Source: Sphingomonas jatrophae
GTDB lineage: Bacteria > Pseudomonadota > Alphaproteobacteria > Sphingomonadales > Sphingomonadaceae
Assembly (NCBI RefSeq): GCF_900113315.1
Contig: NZ_FOZG01000001.1
Coordinates: forward strand, 186,001-250,000
Reading direction: 5' to 3'
DNA length: 64,000 nt
In this document: one piece after another, positions 8,872-16,413 of the stretch
Layout: each line of letters starts with the position of its first letter
Position numbering within the stretch: the stretch's first letter is position 1
Made by a program: the position numbers and the translations under genes
The notes under the pieces: model-generated
What the model was told of the DNA's origin: nothing
The model's input: the letters and a program-made list of their open reading frames with translations, nothing else
Database searches by the model: none

Positions 8872-10046
8872 ACATCCTGAGACTGGCGGCGCGTGGCGAC
8901 GGCGTGGCGGAAGATGGCAGCCACTGGCCGCTGACCGCGCCCGGCGACACGATCGTCGATGGCGTCGCCGTGGCCGGGCCGCACCGCATCGTGCCGCCAT
9001 GCCGTCATTTCCCGCGCTGCGGCGGCTGCCAGATCCAGCAGGTGGATGACGAGGCCTATCGCGCCTTCCTGGTCGAGCGGGTGGGCGGCGCGCTCGCCTC
9101 GCAGCGTCTCTCCGCCGAGATCCGCGCGCCGCACCTCTCCCCGCCAAACTCGCGCCGCCGCGCCACCTTGCACGCGCAGCGCATGGGCAAGGCGGTGCTG
9201 CTCGGCTTCCGTGAGGAGAAGAGCCACGCCATCGTCGACATGCGCGAATGCCACATCCTCGCGCCCGCTCTGTTCGCCCTCGTCGCGCCGCTGCGCCAGC
9301 TGCTCGGCCAGCTCCTGCCGTCGAAGGGTGTCGCGTCCGTCTCGCTGACGCTGGCGGATCAGGGTGTCGATGCGAGCATCGGCCCGGTCAGGGCGGAGGG
9401 GCTCGCCGCGGCGGAGGCGCTGACCGATTTCGCGCAGGCGCATGGCCTCGCTCGCCTGTCGCTCGACGAAGGCTATGGCGCGGAGCCGCGGTGGGAGCCG
9501 GCGGGCGTGACGGTCACGCTCGGCGGCGTACAGGTGCCGCTGCCCGTCGGTGCGTTCCTCCAGGCCACGGCGGATGGCGAGGCGGCTCTGGTCGCGGGCG
9601 TGCGCGAGGCGGTCGGCGATGCGGCGACGGTGGCGGATCTGTTTGCGGGCCTCGGCACCTTCGCGCTGGCGCTCGGCGGCAAGGTGCTGGCGGTGGAAGG
9701 CGCACGCGATGCGGCACTGGCGCTGCGCACCGCGGCAGGGCGGGTGCAGCGGCCCGTGCTGGTCGAGCATCGCGACCTGTTCCGCCGCCCGCTCGATGCC
9801 AAGGAGCTCGGCCGCTTCGACGCGGTGGTGCTCGATCCGCCGCGGGCGGGCGCCAAGGAGCAGATGCCCGCACTCGCCGCCTCGGGGATCGGCCGCATCG
9901 CTTACGTGTCGTGCAACCCCGCCACCTTCGCGCGCGACGCGCGGACCTTGGTGGATGCCGGCTGGCGGCTGGCCTGGGTGCGCCCGGTCGGCCAGTTCCG
10001 CTGGTCGATCCATGTCGAGCTGGTCGCCGCGTTCGATCGCGGCTGA
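8868..10046 (+). CDS. 23S rRNA/tRNA uracil-C5 methyltransferase, RlmD/TrmA family
   Basis: A 392-residue SAM-dependent RNA m5U methyltransferase. A [4Fe-4S] cluster set is visible: C45, C51 and C54 in CRHFPRCGGCQ, plus C128 in RECHI. Catalytic domain motifs are DLFAGLGTFALALGG (SAM binding), LDPPRAGAKEQ and SCNPATFARD, with C349 as nucleophile. A GAGGAG ribosome site precedes ATG 8868, and the start overlaps the stop of the NAD(P)HX repair gene. The N-terminal TRAM domain appears shortened. Whether the target is 23S rRNA or tRNA cannot be told from the sequence. Confidence 0.9.
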   Translation: MNILRLAARGDGVAEDGSHWPLTAPGDTIVDGVAVAGPHRIVPPCRHFPRCGGCQIQQVDDEAYRAFLVERVGGALASQRLSAEIRAPHLSPPNSRRRATLHAQRMGKAVLLGFREEKSHAIVDMRECHILAPALFALVAPLRQLLGQLLPSKGVASVSLTLADQGVDASIGPVRAEGLAAAEALTDFAQAHGLARLSLDEGYGAEPRWEPAGVTVTLGGVQVPLPVGAFLQATADGEAALVAGVREAVGDAATVADLFAGLGTFALALGGKVLAVEGARDAALALRTAAGRVQRPVLVEHRDLFRRPLDAKELGRFDAVVLDPPRAGAKEQMPALAASGIGRIAYVSCNPATFARDARTLVDAGWRLAWVRPVGQFRWSIHVELVAAFDRG

Positions 10047-10064
10047 CCACCTCGGGTCCGGGGC

Positions 10065-12605
10065 TCAGCGCGCCCCGAACCGGATCGTCGCGCTGACCCC
10101 GTAATAGCGCGGATCGCCCGCGATGAAGGTGGGCAGGCCGAGTGCGTCGCCGGTGTTGCCCGCGTCCTTGGTATATTTCTTGTCGAACGCATTCTCGACG
10201 AACGCCTCGATCCGCCAGCCGCCATCCTCCGGGCCATAGCCGAGGCGGGCATTGACCAGCGCGAAGCCCTTCTGCGTCTCGTCGCGGATCAGGTCGGCAA
10301 CGAGGGCAGCCGGCGGCTGCTGCAGCGCGGGCAGGTCATTGTCGTCGTCGAAATAGACGCGGCTCTGATACGTCGCGCTCGGCGCGAAGCTGATCCGCCC
10401 GCCGCCGAGCGGCTGCGACAGGATCACGCCCAGGGCCGCCGAATGATCGGGCGACAGGCGGAAGCGGTTGCCGTCGCGCACGCCCGCCTTCAGCCGGCTG
10501 TGGTTGTAGGCGTAGCTGGCATAGACGGTCAGCGCATCGCTCGGCACATAGCGCGCCTGGCCCTCGAAGCCGTAGCTTTCCGCCTTCCCCGCATTGGTGG
10601 TGATGACCTGCGTGCCCTGCTGCACGGTCGTCTGGAAGTTCCTGTAATCGTAGTAGAAGACGGCGCCGTCGAGCAACAGGGTGCGTGCCGCCAGCGCCGT
10701 CTTGAACCCGGCTTCGTAGCTGTCCACCCGCTCGTTCGGTAGCAGGTTGAAACGTGTCGCGCCGAACGGGGCCGCCGGGCTGCTCGCCGCCAGCACGCGC
10801 GGGCGACGGCCGCGGGCATAGGTGGCGTAGAGGCTGGCATCCTCGGTTGCGGCATAGCGCGCGGTCAGGCGCCAGGAGAAGCCGTCATCCTTCAGGGTCG
10901 CGGTGTCCACCGCGCCGTTCGCCGCGGTCGGCTGGGCGCCGAGCCCGAACAGCGGCACCGGATAGGCGGCAGACGGCGGGATCGTCGCAGCCCCTGGCAC
11001 CGCCAGCGCGCCGAGCAGCGCGGCCCGCGTGGCGGCGGGCTGCGAAAGCGCGCCGATCAGTCCGCCCAGCACCGAGCGCCCGTTCAGCACCGACGCGGTG
11101 TAGCGCGAACGCTTGTCGTCATGCGTGTAGCGCAGGCCCGCCCCAAGCTCGAACCGCTCGCCCAATTTGTAGGTAACGTCGCCGAAGATATCGAAGGCGG
11201 TGGTGCGGCTCGAATTGGTGCTCGTCTCATAGTGGGCGGGCTTCAGGTTGGCGGCGATCGCCTGTGCCTGCGCGGCGGGCAGCGCCACGCCCGATGCCGC
11301 GGCAATGCCCTGCAGCAGCGCGCCGGTGAAGGCGGTGGAGGCGAAGGTGGCGGCGGGCGCCGGATCGGTCCCGGGGCGGGCGGCGCTCGGCCCGCTGAGG
11401 CGCCCGGCCAAACGGGCGAGCAGCGCGCGCTCGTCGAACTGCGCCGGCGTGCGCTGCGATCCCGTCTCGCGGAAGTAGCTGCCGCCGACAAAGGCGGTGA
11501 TCGGCCCCTCCTCGAAGCTCAGCCGCAATTCCTGGCTGGTCTGCTTGCCGCGCGCATCTTCCGCCGCGGTCAGGATCGGCAGCGATAGGCCGTCCGCGTC
11601 GAAGGTCTCCAGCGCGTCGAACTCGCGATAGGCGGTGATCGAGGTGAGCGCGACGGTGTCGCTGAAGGCATAGCGCGCAATGCCGGTGAAGCCCCACACC
11701 TCGCGGTCGAGCCCCAGGCGCCGGCCATCCTCGAAGCCCGCACCCGGCGCCAGCGCCGCGCCGCTGTTGCGCCCGCGCGTGCCGATCACGGTGCCCGTCG
11801 TCGGATCGGTCGGCGTGAAGGCGATCGACTTGAAGGCGGTGCCGTTCGGCGTGTCCTTCTGGTAATTGCCGATCAGGTCGAAGGTCAGCTTCTCCCGCTC
11901 GACATGGAAGCTGCCGCGGATCGCGCCAGTGTCGGCCGAGTTAAAGTCGGGCCCGCCCAGCAGATTCTCGACATAGCCGTCGCGCTTGCGATAGCGCCCG
12001 GAGACGCGCAGCGCCGTGCCCTCGGCCAGCGGCACGTTGAGCATGCCCTCGGCGATATACTGGTCGTAATTGCCATAGTCGGCGCGGGCCATGCCGTAGA
12101 AGCCGTCCGGATCGGCCTTGTTCTGGACGATGTTGACCGCGCCGATCAGCGCGCCCCGCCCGTAGAGCGTCGATTGCGGGCCCTTGGACACCTCCACCCG
12201 CTCCACGTCGAACAGCTCGACATAGGAGCCGCGCGACTTGGAGATGGAGACGCCATCCTGGAAGACGGATACGCGCGGTTCGTTGAACGCGCTGCCACTG
12301 TCGGAGGTGATGCCGCGCATCACGAAGCCCGGATTGTTGGGCGACTGGTTCTGCACCTCGAACCCGGGGATGAAGCGCGAGAATTCCTCGAAATCCTCGA
12401 CGCCCAGCCGGCTCAGCTCGTTGCCGGTCAGCGCGCTGACGGCGATCGGCACCTCGACCGGATCCTGCTCGCGCAGCTGCGCGGTGACGACGATCTCGTC
12501 CGCGCTGCCGCCCTCCACCGATGGCGCCGCATTCTGGCCCCAGGCGGGCGCTGCGGCGAGCGCAAGGAAGCTGGCGGCGCAGAGCGCCGCGCGACGGACC
12601 GTCAT
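10065..12605 (-). CDS. TonB-dependent outer-membrane receptor
   Basis: An 846-residue receptor that imports a ligand across the outer membrane with energy from TonB. It has a signal peptide (to about WGQ), a short TonB-box-like segment (DEIVVTAQ), a plug domain with MRGITSDSGSAFNEPRVSVFQDGV and VEVSKGPQSTLYGRG, and a long beta-barrel ending in SATIRFGAR with a final aromatic/basic strand. ATG 12605 is preceded by AGAGGGG. The ligand is unknown; neighbours give no uptake or degradation genes that would name it. The frame stays open upstream into the next gene, but that extension is a chance reading of another frame. Confidence 0.93.
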   Translation of the reverse strand: MTVRRAALCAASFLALAAAPAWGQNAAPSVEGGSADEIVVTAQLREQDPVEVPIAVSALTGNELSRLGVEDFEEFSRFIPGFEVQNQSPNNPGFVMRGITSDSGSAFNEPRVSVFQDGVSISKSRGSYVELFDVERVEVSKGPQSTLYGRGALIGAVNIVQNKADPDGFYGMARADYGNYDQYIAEGMLNVPLAEGTALRVSGRYRKRDGYVENLLGGPDFNSADTGAIRGSFHVEREKLTFDLIGNYQKDTPNGTAFKSIAFTPTDPTTGTVIGTRGRNSGAALAPGAGFEDGRRLGLDREVWGFTGIARYAFSDTVALTSITAYREFDALETFDADGLSLPILTAAEDARGKQTSQELRLSFEEGPITAFVGGSYFRETGSQRTPAQFDERALLARLAGRLSGPSAARPGTDPAPAATFASTAFTGALLQGIAAASGVALPAAQAQAIAANLKPAHYETSTNSSRTTAFDIFGDVTYKLGERFELGAGLRYTHDDKRSRYTASVLNGRSVLGGLIGALSQPAATRAALLGALAVPGAATIPPSAAYPVPLFGLGAQPTAANGAVDTATLKDDGFSWRLTARYAATEDASLYATYARGRRPRVLAASSPAAPFGATRFNLLPNERVDSYEAGFKTALAARTLLLDGAVFYYDYRNFQTTVQQGTQVITTNAGKAESYGFEGQARYVPSDALTVYASYAYNHSRLKAGVRDGNRFRLSPDHSAALGVILSQPLGGGRISFAPSATYQSRVYFDDDNDLPALQQPPAALVADLIRDETQKGFALVNARLGYGPEDGGWRIEAFVENAFDKKYTKDAGNTGDALGLPTFIAGDPRYYGVSATIRFGAR

Positions 12606-12634
12606 GTGAGAACCCCTCTTGATCTTCGGCGGCG

Positions 12635-13687
12635 CTAGGCGCGGGCGATTACCATTCGGTTGCGCGGATGCGACAGCTTCGTGTCGGTCGGCGCGAGGCC
12701 GGCGAGGAACTGCGCGGTGCATGCATCCCAGCCGAAATTCGCGGCGAAGGCAGGGCAGGCGGCACGGTCCAGCATCAGCGCGCCGGCGATCGCGCTGCCG
12801 AGATCCTTGTCGAGCACGCCGACCGCGCTGTCGCCGACGATGTCGAGCGGGCCCGGCACCGGATAGGCCGCGATCGGCAGCCCGCTCGCCAGCGCCTCCA
12901 GCAGGACGAGGCCGAACGTGTCGGTGCGGCTTGGGAAGACGAACAGGTCGGCGGCAGCATAAGCGGCGGCGAGCGCATCGCCGTGCAGCGCACCGGTGAA
13001 GGTGACGCCGGGGAAGCGGCGCGCAAGGTCGGCGCGGGCAGGCCCGTCGCCCACCACCACCTTGCTGCCGGGCGCGTCGGCGGCGAGGAACGCCTCGACA
13101 TTCTTCTCCACCGCCACCCGGCCGACATAGAGCAGCACCGGGCCGGGCAGCGCCGCCAGATCGGGCAGGGGCTCCACGTCGGGCGAGAAGCGCGCGAGAT
13201 CGACGCCGCGTGACCAGCGGTGCGTCTGCGGCAGGCCGTGCGCGGCCAGCTGCCGCTCCAGCGTGGCGGTCGCGGCGAAGACGCGCGCGGCGGGGGCGTG
13301 GAAGCGCCGCACCGCCGGCCAGAACAGCGACGGCGGCAGGCCGGTGCGCATGGCGAGATAATCGGGAAAGTGCGTGTGGAAGGAGGTGGTGAAGGGCAGC
13401 CCCTCGCGCCGGCACCAGCGCCGCGCCGCCCAGCCGAGCGGCCCTTCGGTCGCGATATGCACCGCATCGGGCGCGAACCTTGCCAGCATGGCGGCAACCC
13501 CGCGGCCGGCACCCAGCGCCAGCCTTATCTCCGGATAGGAGGGGCAGGGGATGGTGCGGAAGCGATCGGGGGTGATCGTCTCGACGACATGGCCGCCGCT
13601 GCGAAGCTGCGCGACGGTGGTGGACAGCGTGCGGACGACGCCGTTCACCTGCGGGCTCCACGCATCGCTGACGAGGGCGATCTTCAT
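12635..13687 (-). CDS. Glycosyltransferase family 4/1, mannosyltransferase-like
   Basis: A 350-residue GT-B glycosyltransferase. The N-terminal half starts MKIALVSDAWSPQVNGVVRTL, a signature of the MgtA/PimB-like alpha-mannosyl or glucosyl transferases. The C-terminal half carries LLYVGRVAVEKNVEAFL, VVGDGPARADL and the FVFPSRTDTFGLVLLEALASG donor-binding block with its E-x7-E glutamates. It lies downstream of the LpxH-like phosphatase on the same strand, separated by 139 bases that contain a palindromic repeat. This pairing suggests a role in glycolipid or lipid A-type glycan assembly at the cytoplasmic membrane. Donor and acceptor are not determined. Confidence 0.88.
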   Translation of the reverse strand: MKIALVSDAWSPQVNGVVRTLSTTVAQLRSGGHVVETITPDRFRTIPCPSYPEIRLALGAGRGVAAMLARFAPDAVHIATEGPLGWAARRWCRREGLPFTTSFHTHFPDYLAMRTGLPPSLFWPAVRRFHAPAARVFAATATLERQLAAHGLPQTHRWSRGVDLARFSPDVEPLPDLAALPGPVLLYVGRVAVEKNVEAFLAADAPGSKVVVGDGPARADLARRFPGVTFTGALHGDALAAAYAAADLFVFPSRTDTFGLVLLEALASGLPIAAYPVPGPLDIVGDSAVGVLDKDLGSAIAGALMLDRAACPAFAANFGWDACTAQFLAGLAPTDTKLSHPRNRMVIARA

Positions 13688-13737
13688 CTGCTTCCTATCC
13701 AGCGGAGAGTACCGGCGTCGGTAAGAAATGCGATAAG

Positions 13738-13818
13738 CCGTTCGTGCTGAGCCTGTCGAAGCACTGTCCTTGCCCGCGACGAAGAAGGACGACCCTTCGA
13801 CAAGCTCAGGGCGAACGG
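13738..13818. repeat. Dispersed palindromic repeat, copy 1
   Basis: An imperfect inverted repeat. The left arm begins CCGTTCGTGCTGAG and runs into TGTCGAAG; the right arm is CTTCGACAAGCTCAGGGCG followed by AACGG. An inner hairpin (GTCCTT and AAGGAC) lies between. The same outer arms recur at 16312-16401 and 45524-45609. It sits between two genes of the same strand. Confidence 0.85.
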
Positions 13819-13826
13819 GGGTGCGG

Positions 13827-14756
13827 TTATGCCTCCACCACCGCCAGCTTCGGCCGCGCGCGCGCCGCGGACGCCTCAAGCCGTACCTGCTCGGCCCAGT
13901 CGATGATCTCCATCGTGCCGTCGAAATGCTCCACCAGCGCGGTGCAGCTCTCCACCCAGTCGCCGTCATTATAGTAAGTGATGTCGCCGAACTGACGGAT
14001 CTCGGCGGAATGGATGTGGCCGCAGACGACGCCGTCGACGCCGCGCTCGCGCGCGGCATGCGCCACAACTTCCTCATAACGGCCGATGAACTGCACCGCA
14101 TTCTTGACGCGCTTCTTCAGGTGCGCCGCCAGCGACCAGTAAGGCAGGCCGAAGCGCCGCCGCACCCAGTTCACCGCCGAATTGGTCTTGAGCAGGAAGA
14201 CGTAGGCGCTGTCGCCAAGAAAGGCGAGCCAGCGGGCGTAGAGCATGATGCTGTCGAACTCGTCGCCATGGATCACCAGCAGGCGCCGGCCGTCCGCGGT
14301 GACGTGGATGTCTTCGGACAGAAGCTCGATCCCGCCGAATTCAAGGCCCGCATAATCGCGGAAGATCTCGTCATGATTGCCGGGGACGAAGACGACGCGC
14401 GTGCCGTTCTTCGCCTGCTTCAGCAGGCAGCGGACGATGTCGTTATGCCGCGCCGGCCAGTACCAGCCCTTCTTCAGCTGCCAGCCGTCGACGATGTCGC
14501 CCGCCAGATACAGCGTCTCGCAATCCGTCTGGCGCAGGAAGTCGTAGAGCAGGTCGGCATTGCAGCCGGGCGTGCCGAGATGAATGTCGGAGATCCAGAC
14601 GGTGCGGTAGCGCGTCCGCCGCGGCGCCTCGCTCGATCCGTCGTCGCCATCGGCGAGCCAGGCCGGCAGGCGGCGGGCAAGCTGCGCTGCGGCGGTGCGG
14701 GAACGCGGACCGGGCGCCTCGCGCGCTTCGATCGGAAAGTTCGGCAAGGATGCCAT
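13827..14756 (-). CDS. UDP-2,3-diacylglucosamine diphosphatase-like metallophosphoesterase
   Basis: A 309-residue calcineurin-like phosphoesterase. The metal-binding motifs are in order: WISDIHLGTPG, YLAGDIVDGW, VPGNHDEIFR, VIHGDEFD and VCGHIHSAEI. The overall layout is that of LpxH-type UDP-2,3-diacylglucosamine hydrolases, which act in lipid A synthesis. Many alphaproteobacteria use LpxI for that step, so this could be a specialised relative acting on another nucleotide-linked lipid. An N-terminal extension of about 55 residues is basic and disordered. ATG 14756 is chosen because GGGAGG precedes it; a TTG at 14774 is in frame. Confidence 0.85.
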   Translation of the reverse strand: MASLPNFPIEAREAPGPRSRTAAAQLARRLPAWLADGDDGSSEAPRRTRYRTVWISDIHLGTPGCNADLLYDFLRQTDCETLYLAGDIVDGWQLKKGWYWPARHNDIVRCLLKQAKNGTRVVFVPGNHDEIFRDYAGLEFGGIELLSEDIHVTADGRRLLVIHGDEFDSIMLYARWLAFLGDSAYVFLLKTNSAVNWVRRRFGLPYWSLAAHLKKRVKNAVQFIGRYEEVVAHAARERGVDGVVCGHIHSAEIRQFGDITYYNDGDWVESCTALVEHFDGTMEIIDWAEQVRLEASAARARPKLAVVEA

Positions 14757-14859
14757 GAGCCCGGCCTCCCTCAAGTGGTGGGGCGTCGCCGACCCCCGTC
14801 GGCCATCCGCCGACTAGTCTGCGGTCAAGAAGATCCTGTTGCGTTGGCATGACAATGTT

Positions 14860-14888
14860 TTGACATTCAGAGAGAACAGCAACTTATC
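14860..14888 (+). promoter_or_regulatory. Candidate promoter for pmtA operon
   Basis: TTGACA at 14860-14865 is followed after 17 bases by CTTATC at 14883-14888. The stretch is distinctly less GC-rich than its surroundings and lies in the 266-base gap between divergent genes. The -35 match is perfect but the -10 match is weak. Confidence 0.3.
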
Positions 14889-15022
14889 GGTCATCGTCTT
14901 TGAACTGAAACAACTCGCCGTCATGTGTGACTTGTTCGTCATGAACCGTTGGAGCGAAGACTCCATCGGGACGGGCAACTCATCTCTTCGAGAGCTTGGC
15001 CTCGTCAGGCAGGAAGCGTGTC

Positions 15023-15679
15023 ATGGCATTAGTGATGCAGACGCAGCAGGTGGCCAGCGCCTATGATCGCTGGACCCCGGTTTACGACATGGTGTTCGGG
15101 CCCGTCTTCCGGCAGGGCCGCGCCGCCGCGGTGCGCGCGGCGGAGCGGATCGGCGGGCGCATCCTCGAAGTGGGGGTCGGCACCGGCCTCTCGCTGCCCT
15201 CCTACGGGGCGGAGAGCCGCGTCGTCGGCATCGACATCTCGGAGGGCATGCTCACCAAGGCGCGCCGCCGCGCCGCCCGCCTGCCGCAGGTGGAAGCCAT
15301 CGAGGTCGGCGATGCGGAGCGGCTGTCCTATGCCGACAACAGCTTCGACGTGGTCGTCGCGCAATATGTCGTCAGCGCCGTGCCCAACCCGCAGGCGGCG
15401 CTCGATGAATTCGCCCGCGTCGTGCGGCCGGGTGGGGAGATCGTCATCACCACGCGCGTCGGCGCGGAACAGGGCGTGCGCGTGCATATCGAAAAGGCGC
15501 TGATGCCGCTCACCAGCCGGCTCGGCTTCCGCACCGATTTCCCCTTCGCGCTCTACACCGACTGGGCGGCGCACCGTTCGGACGTGACGCTGGTCGAACG
15601 CCGCGCGCTGAAGCCGCTCGGCCATTTCTCTCTCGTCCGCTTCGTCAAGCAGGACATGAGCGCGAGGGCCGCGGCATGA
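15023..15679 (+). CDS. pmtA: Phospholipid N-methyltransferase (phosphatidylethanolamine methyltransferase)
   Basis: A 218-residue SAM-dependent methyltransferase of the short PmtA type, which methylates phosphatidylethanolamine stepwise to phosphatidylcholine at the inner membrane. It starts with SAYDRWTPVYDMVFG, typical of rhizobial/rhodobacterial PmtA. Then come ILEVGVGTGLSLP (SAM site I), VVGIDISEGML, ERLSYADNSFDVVVAQYVV and VRPGGEIVITTRVG. The start ATG 15023 is supported by AGGAAG upstream. It overlaps the next gene by four bases. A phosphatidylserine decarboxylase (the enzyme that makes its substrate) lies 2.4 kb downstream. Confidence 0.85.
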   Translation: MALVMQTQQVASAYDRWTPVYDMVFGPVFRQGRAAAVRAAERIGGRILEVGVGTGLSLPSYGAESRVVGIDISEGMLTKARRRAARLPQVEAIEVGDAERLSYADNSFDVVVAQYVVSAVPNPQAALDEFARVVRPGGEIVITTRVGAEQGVRVHIEKALMPLTSRLGFRTDFPFALYTDWAAHRSDVTLVERRALKPLGHFSLVRFVKQDMSARAAA

Positions 15680-16296
15680 GCGAGGATGCGATGGACGCGC
15701 AGAAGAAGAAGTTCCGCGAACATCTGGCGGAGCAGCGCTGGGACGATCACCGTTTCTATCACCACAGCCTGGTCAACCAGAGCCTGCACATGCTCAGCGC
15801 ATGCACCTTCGTCGTCGCCTACGCGCTCGCCTTCCACGATATCGCGCTCGCCAGCCTGCTCGGCTGGCTGGTCGCGATGACGAGCCGGCAGTGCGGCCAC
15901 TTCTTCTTCGAGCCCAAGGGCTATGACGCGGAGAACGGCGTCACCCACGAATATAAGGAAGAGGTGAAGGTCGGCTACAATCTCGCGCGCAAATGGGTGT
16001 TCATGGGCCTGTGGGCGGCCAGCCCGCTGCTGCTCGTGCTCAGCCCGTCCTTGTTCGGGCTGGTCGAGCCGCACCATAACGTCGCCGACTTCGCGCGCCA
16101 TGTCGGCCATCTCTGGCTCGGGCTCGGGGTTGCAGGCCTGCTGTTCCGCGTCGGTCAGCTGGCGCACCAGCAGGATATGATGACCGGCATCGTCTGGGCG
16201 ACCAAGATCGTCACCGATCCGTTTAACGACATCAAGCTCTACCACCGCGCCCCGCTCCGCCTGCTCAAGGGCGAGCGGATCGCGCACGCGGGCTGA
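15676..16296 (+). CDS. Integral membrane protein, Mpo1/DUF962-like
   Basis: A 206-residue polytopic membrane protein with about four hydrophobic segments. Conserved polar residues stand at the membrane edges: FYHHSLVNQSLH early, then RQCGHFFFEP. This pattern (H-x3/4-N-x3-H, later G-H-x3-E) resembles Mpo1/DUF962 proteins, membrane enzymes that oxidatively shorten 2-hydroxy fatty acids using iron held by histidines. The relation is my reading of motifs, not a certain assignment. It is translationally coupled to pmtA (ATGA overlap), so a role in lipid metabolism is reasonable. A palindromic repeat follows the stop. Confidence 0.6.
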   Translation: MSEDAMDAQKKKFREHLAEQRWDDHRFYHHSLVNQSLHMLSACTFVVAYALAFHDIALASLLGWLVAMTSRQCGHFFFEPKGYDAENGVTHEYKEEVKVGYNLARKWVFMGLWAASPLLLVLSPSLFGLVEPHHNVADFARHVGHLWLGLGVAGLLFRVGQLAHQQDMMTGIVWATKIVTDPFNDIKLYHRAPLRLLKGERIAHAG

Positions 16297-16311
16297 GCCG
16301 TCACGCCCCAG

Positions 16312-16401
16312 CCGTTCGTGCTGAGCGCAGTCGAAGCACCGTTCTTTCTTGCCACTGGTCTGAAGAAAGAACGGCCCTTCGACTAGGCTCAGGGCGAACG
16401 G
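16312..16401. repeat. Dispersed palindromic repeat, copy 2, possible shared terminator
   Basis: Same outer arms as the copies at 13738 and 45524. An inner perfect 12-base inverted repeat (CCGTTCTTTCTT and AAGAAAGAACGG) makes a strong hairpin. It lies between two convergent genes, where it could end transcription from both sides. Confidence 0.85.
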
Positions 16402-16413
16402 TTCAGAGCGGTC

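Noticed and set aside
12606-13661. In-frame upstream extension of the TonB receptor, making a 1,198-codon frame
   Set aside because: The added part overlaps the glycosyltransferase gene in another frame and has low-complexity Arg/His content. A normal signal peptide and ribosome site exist at 12605.
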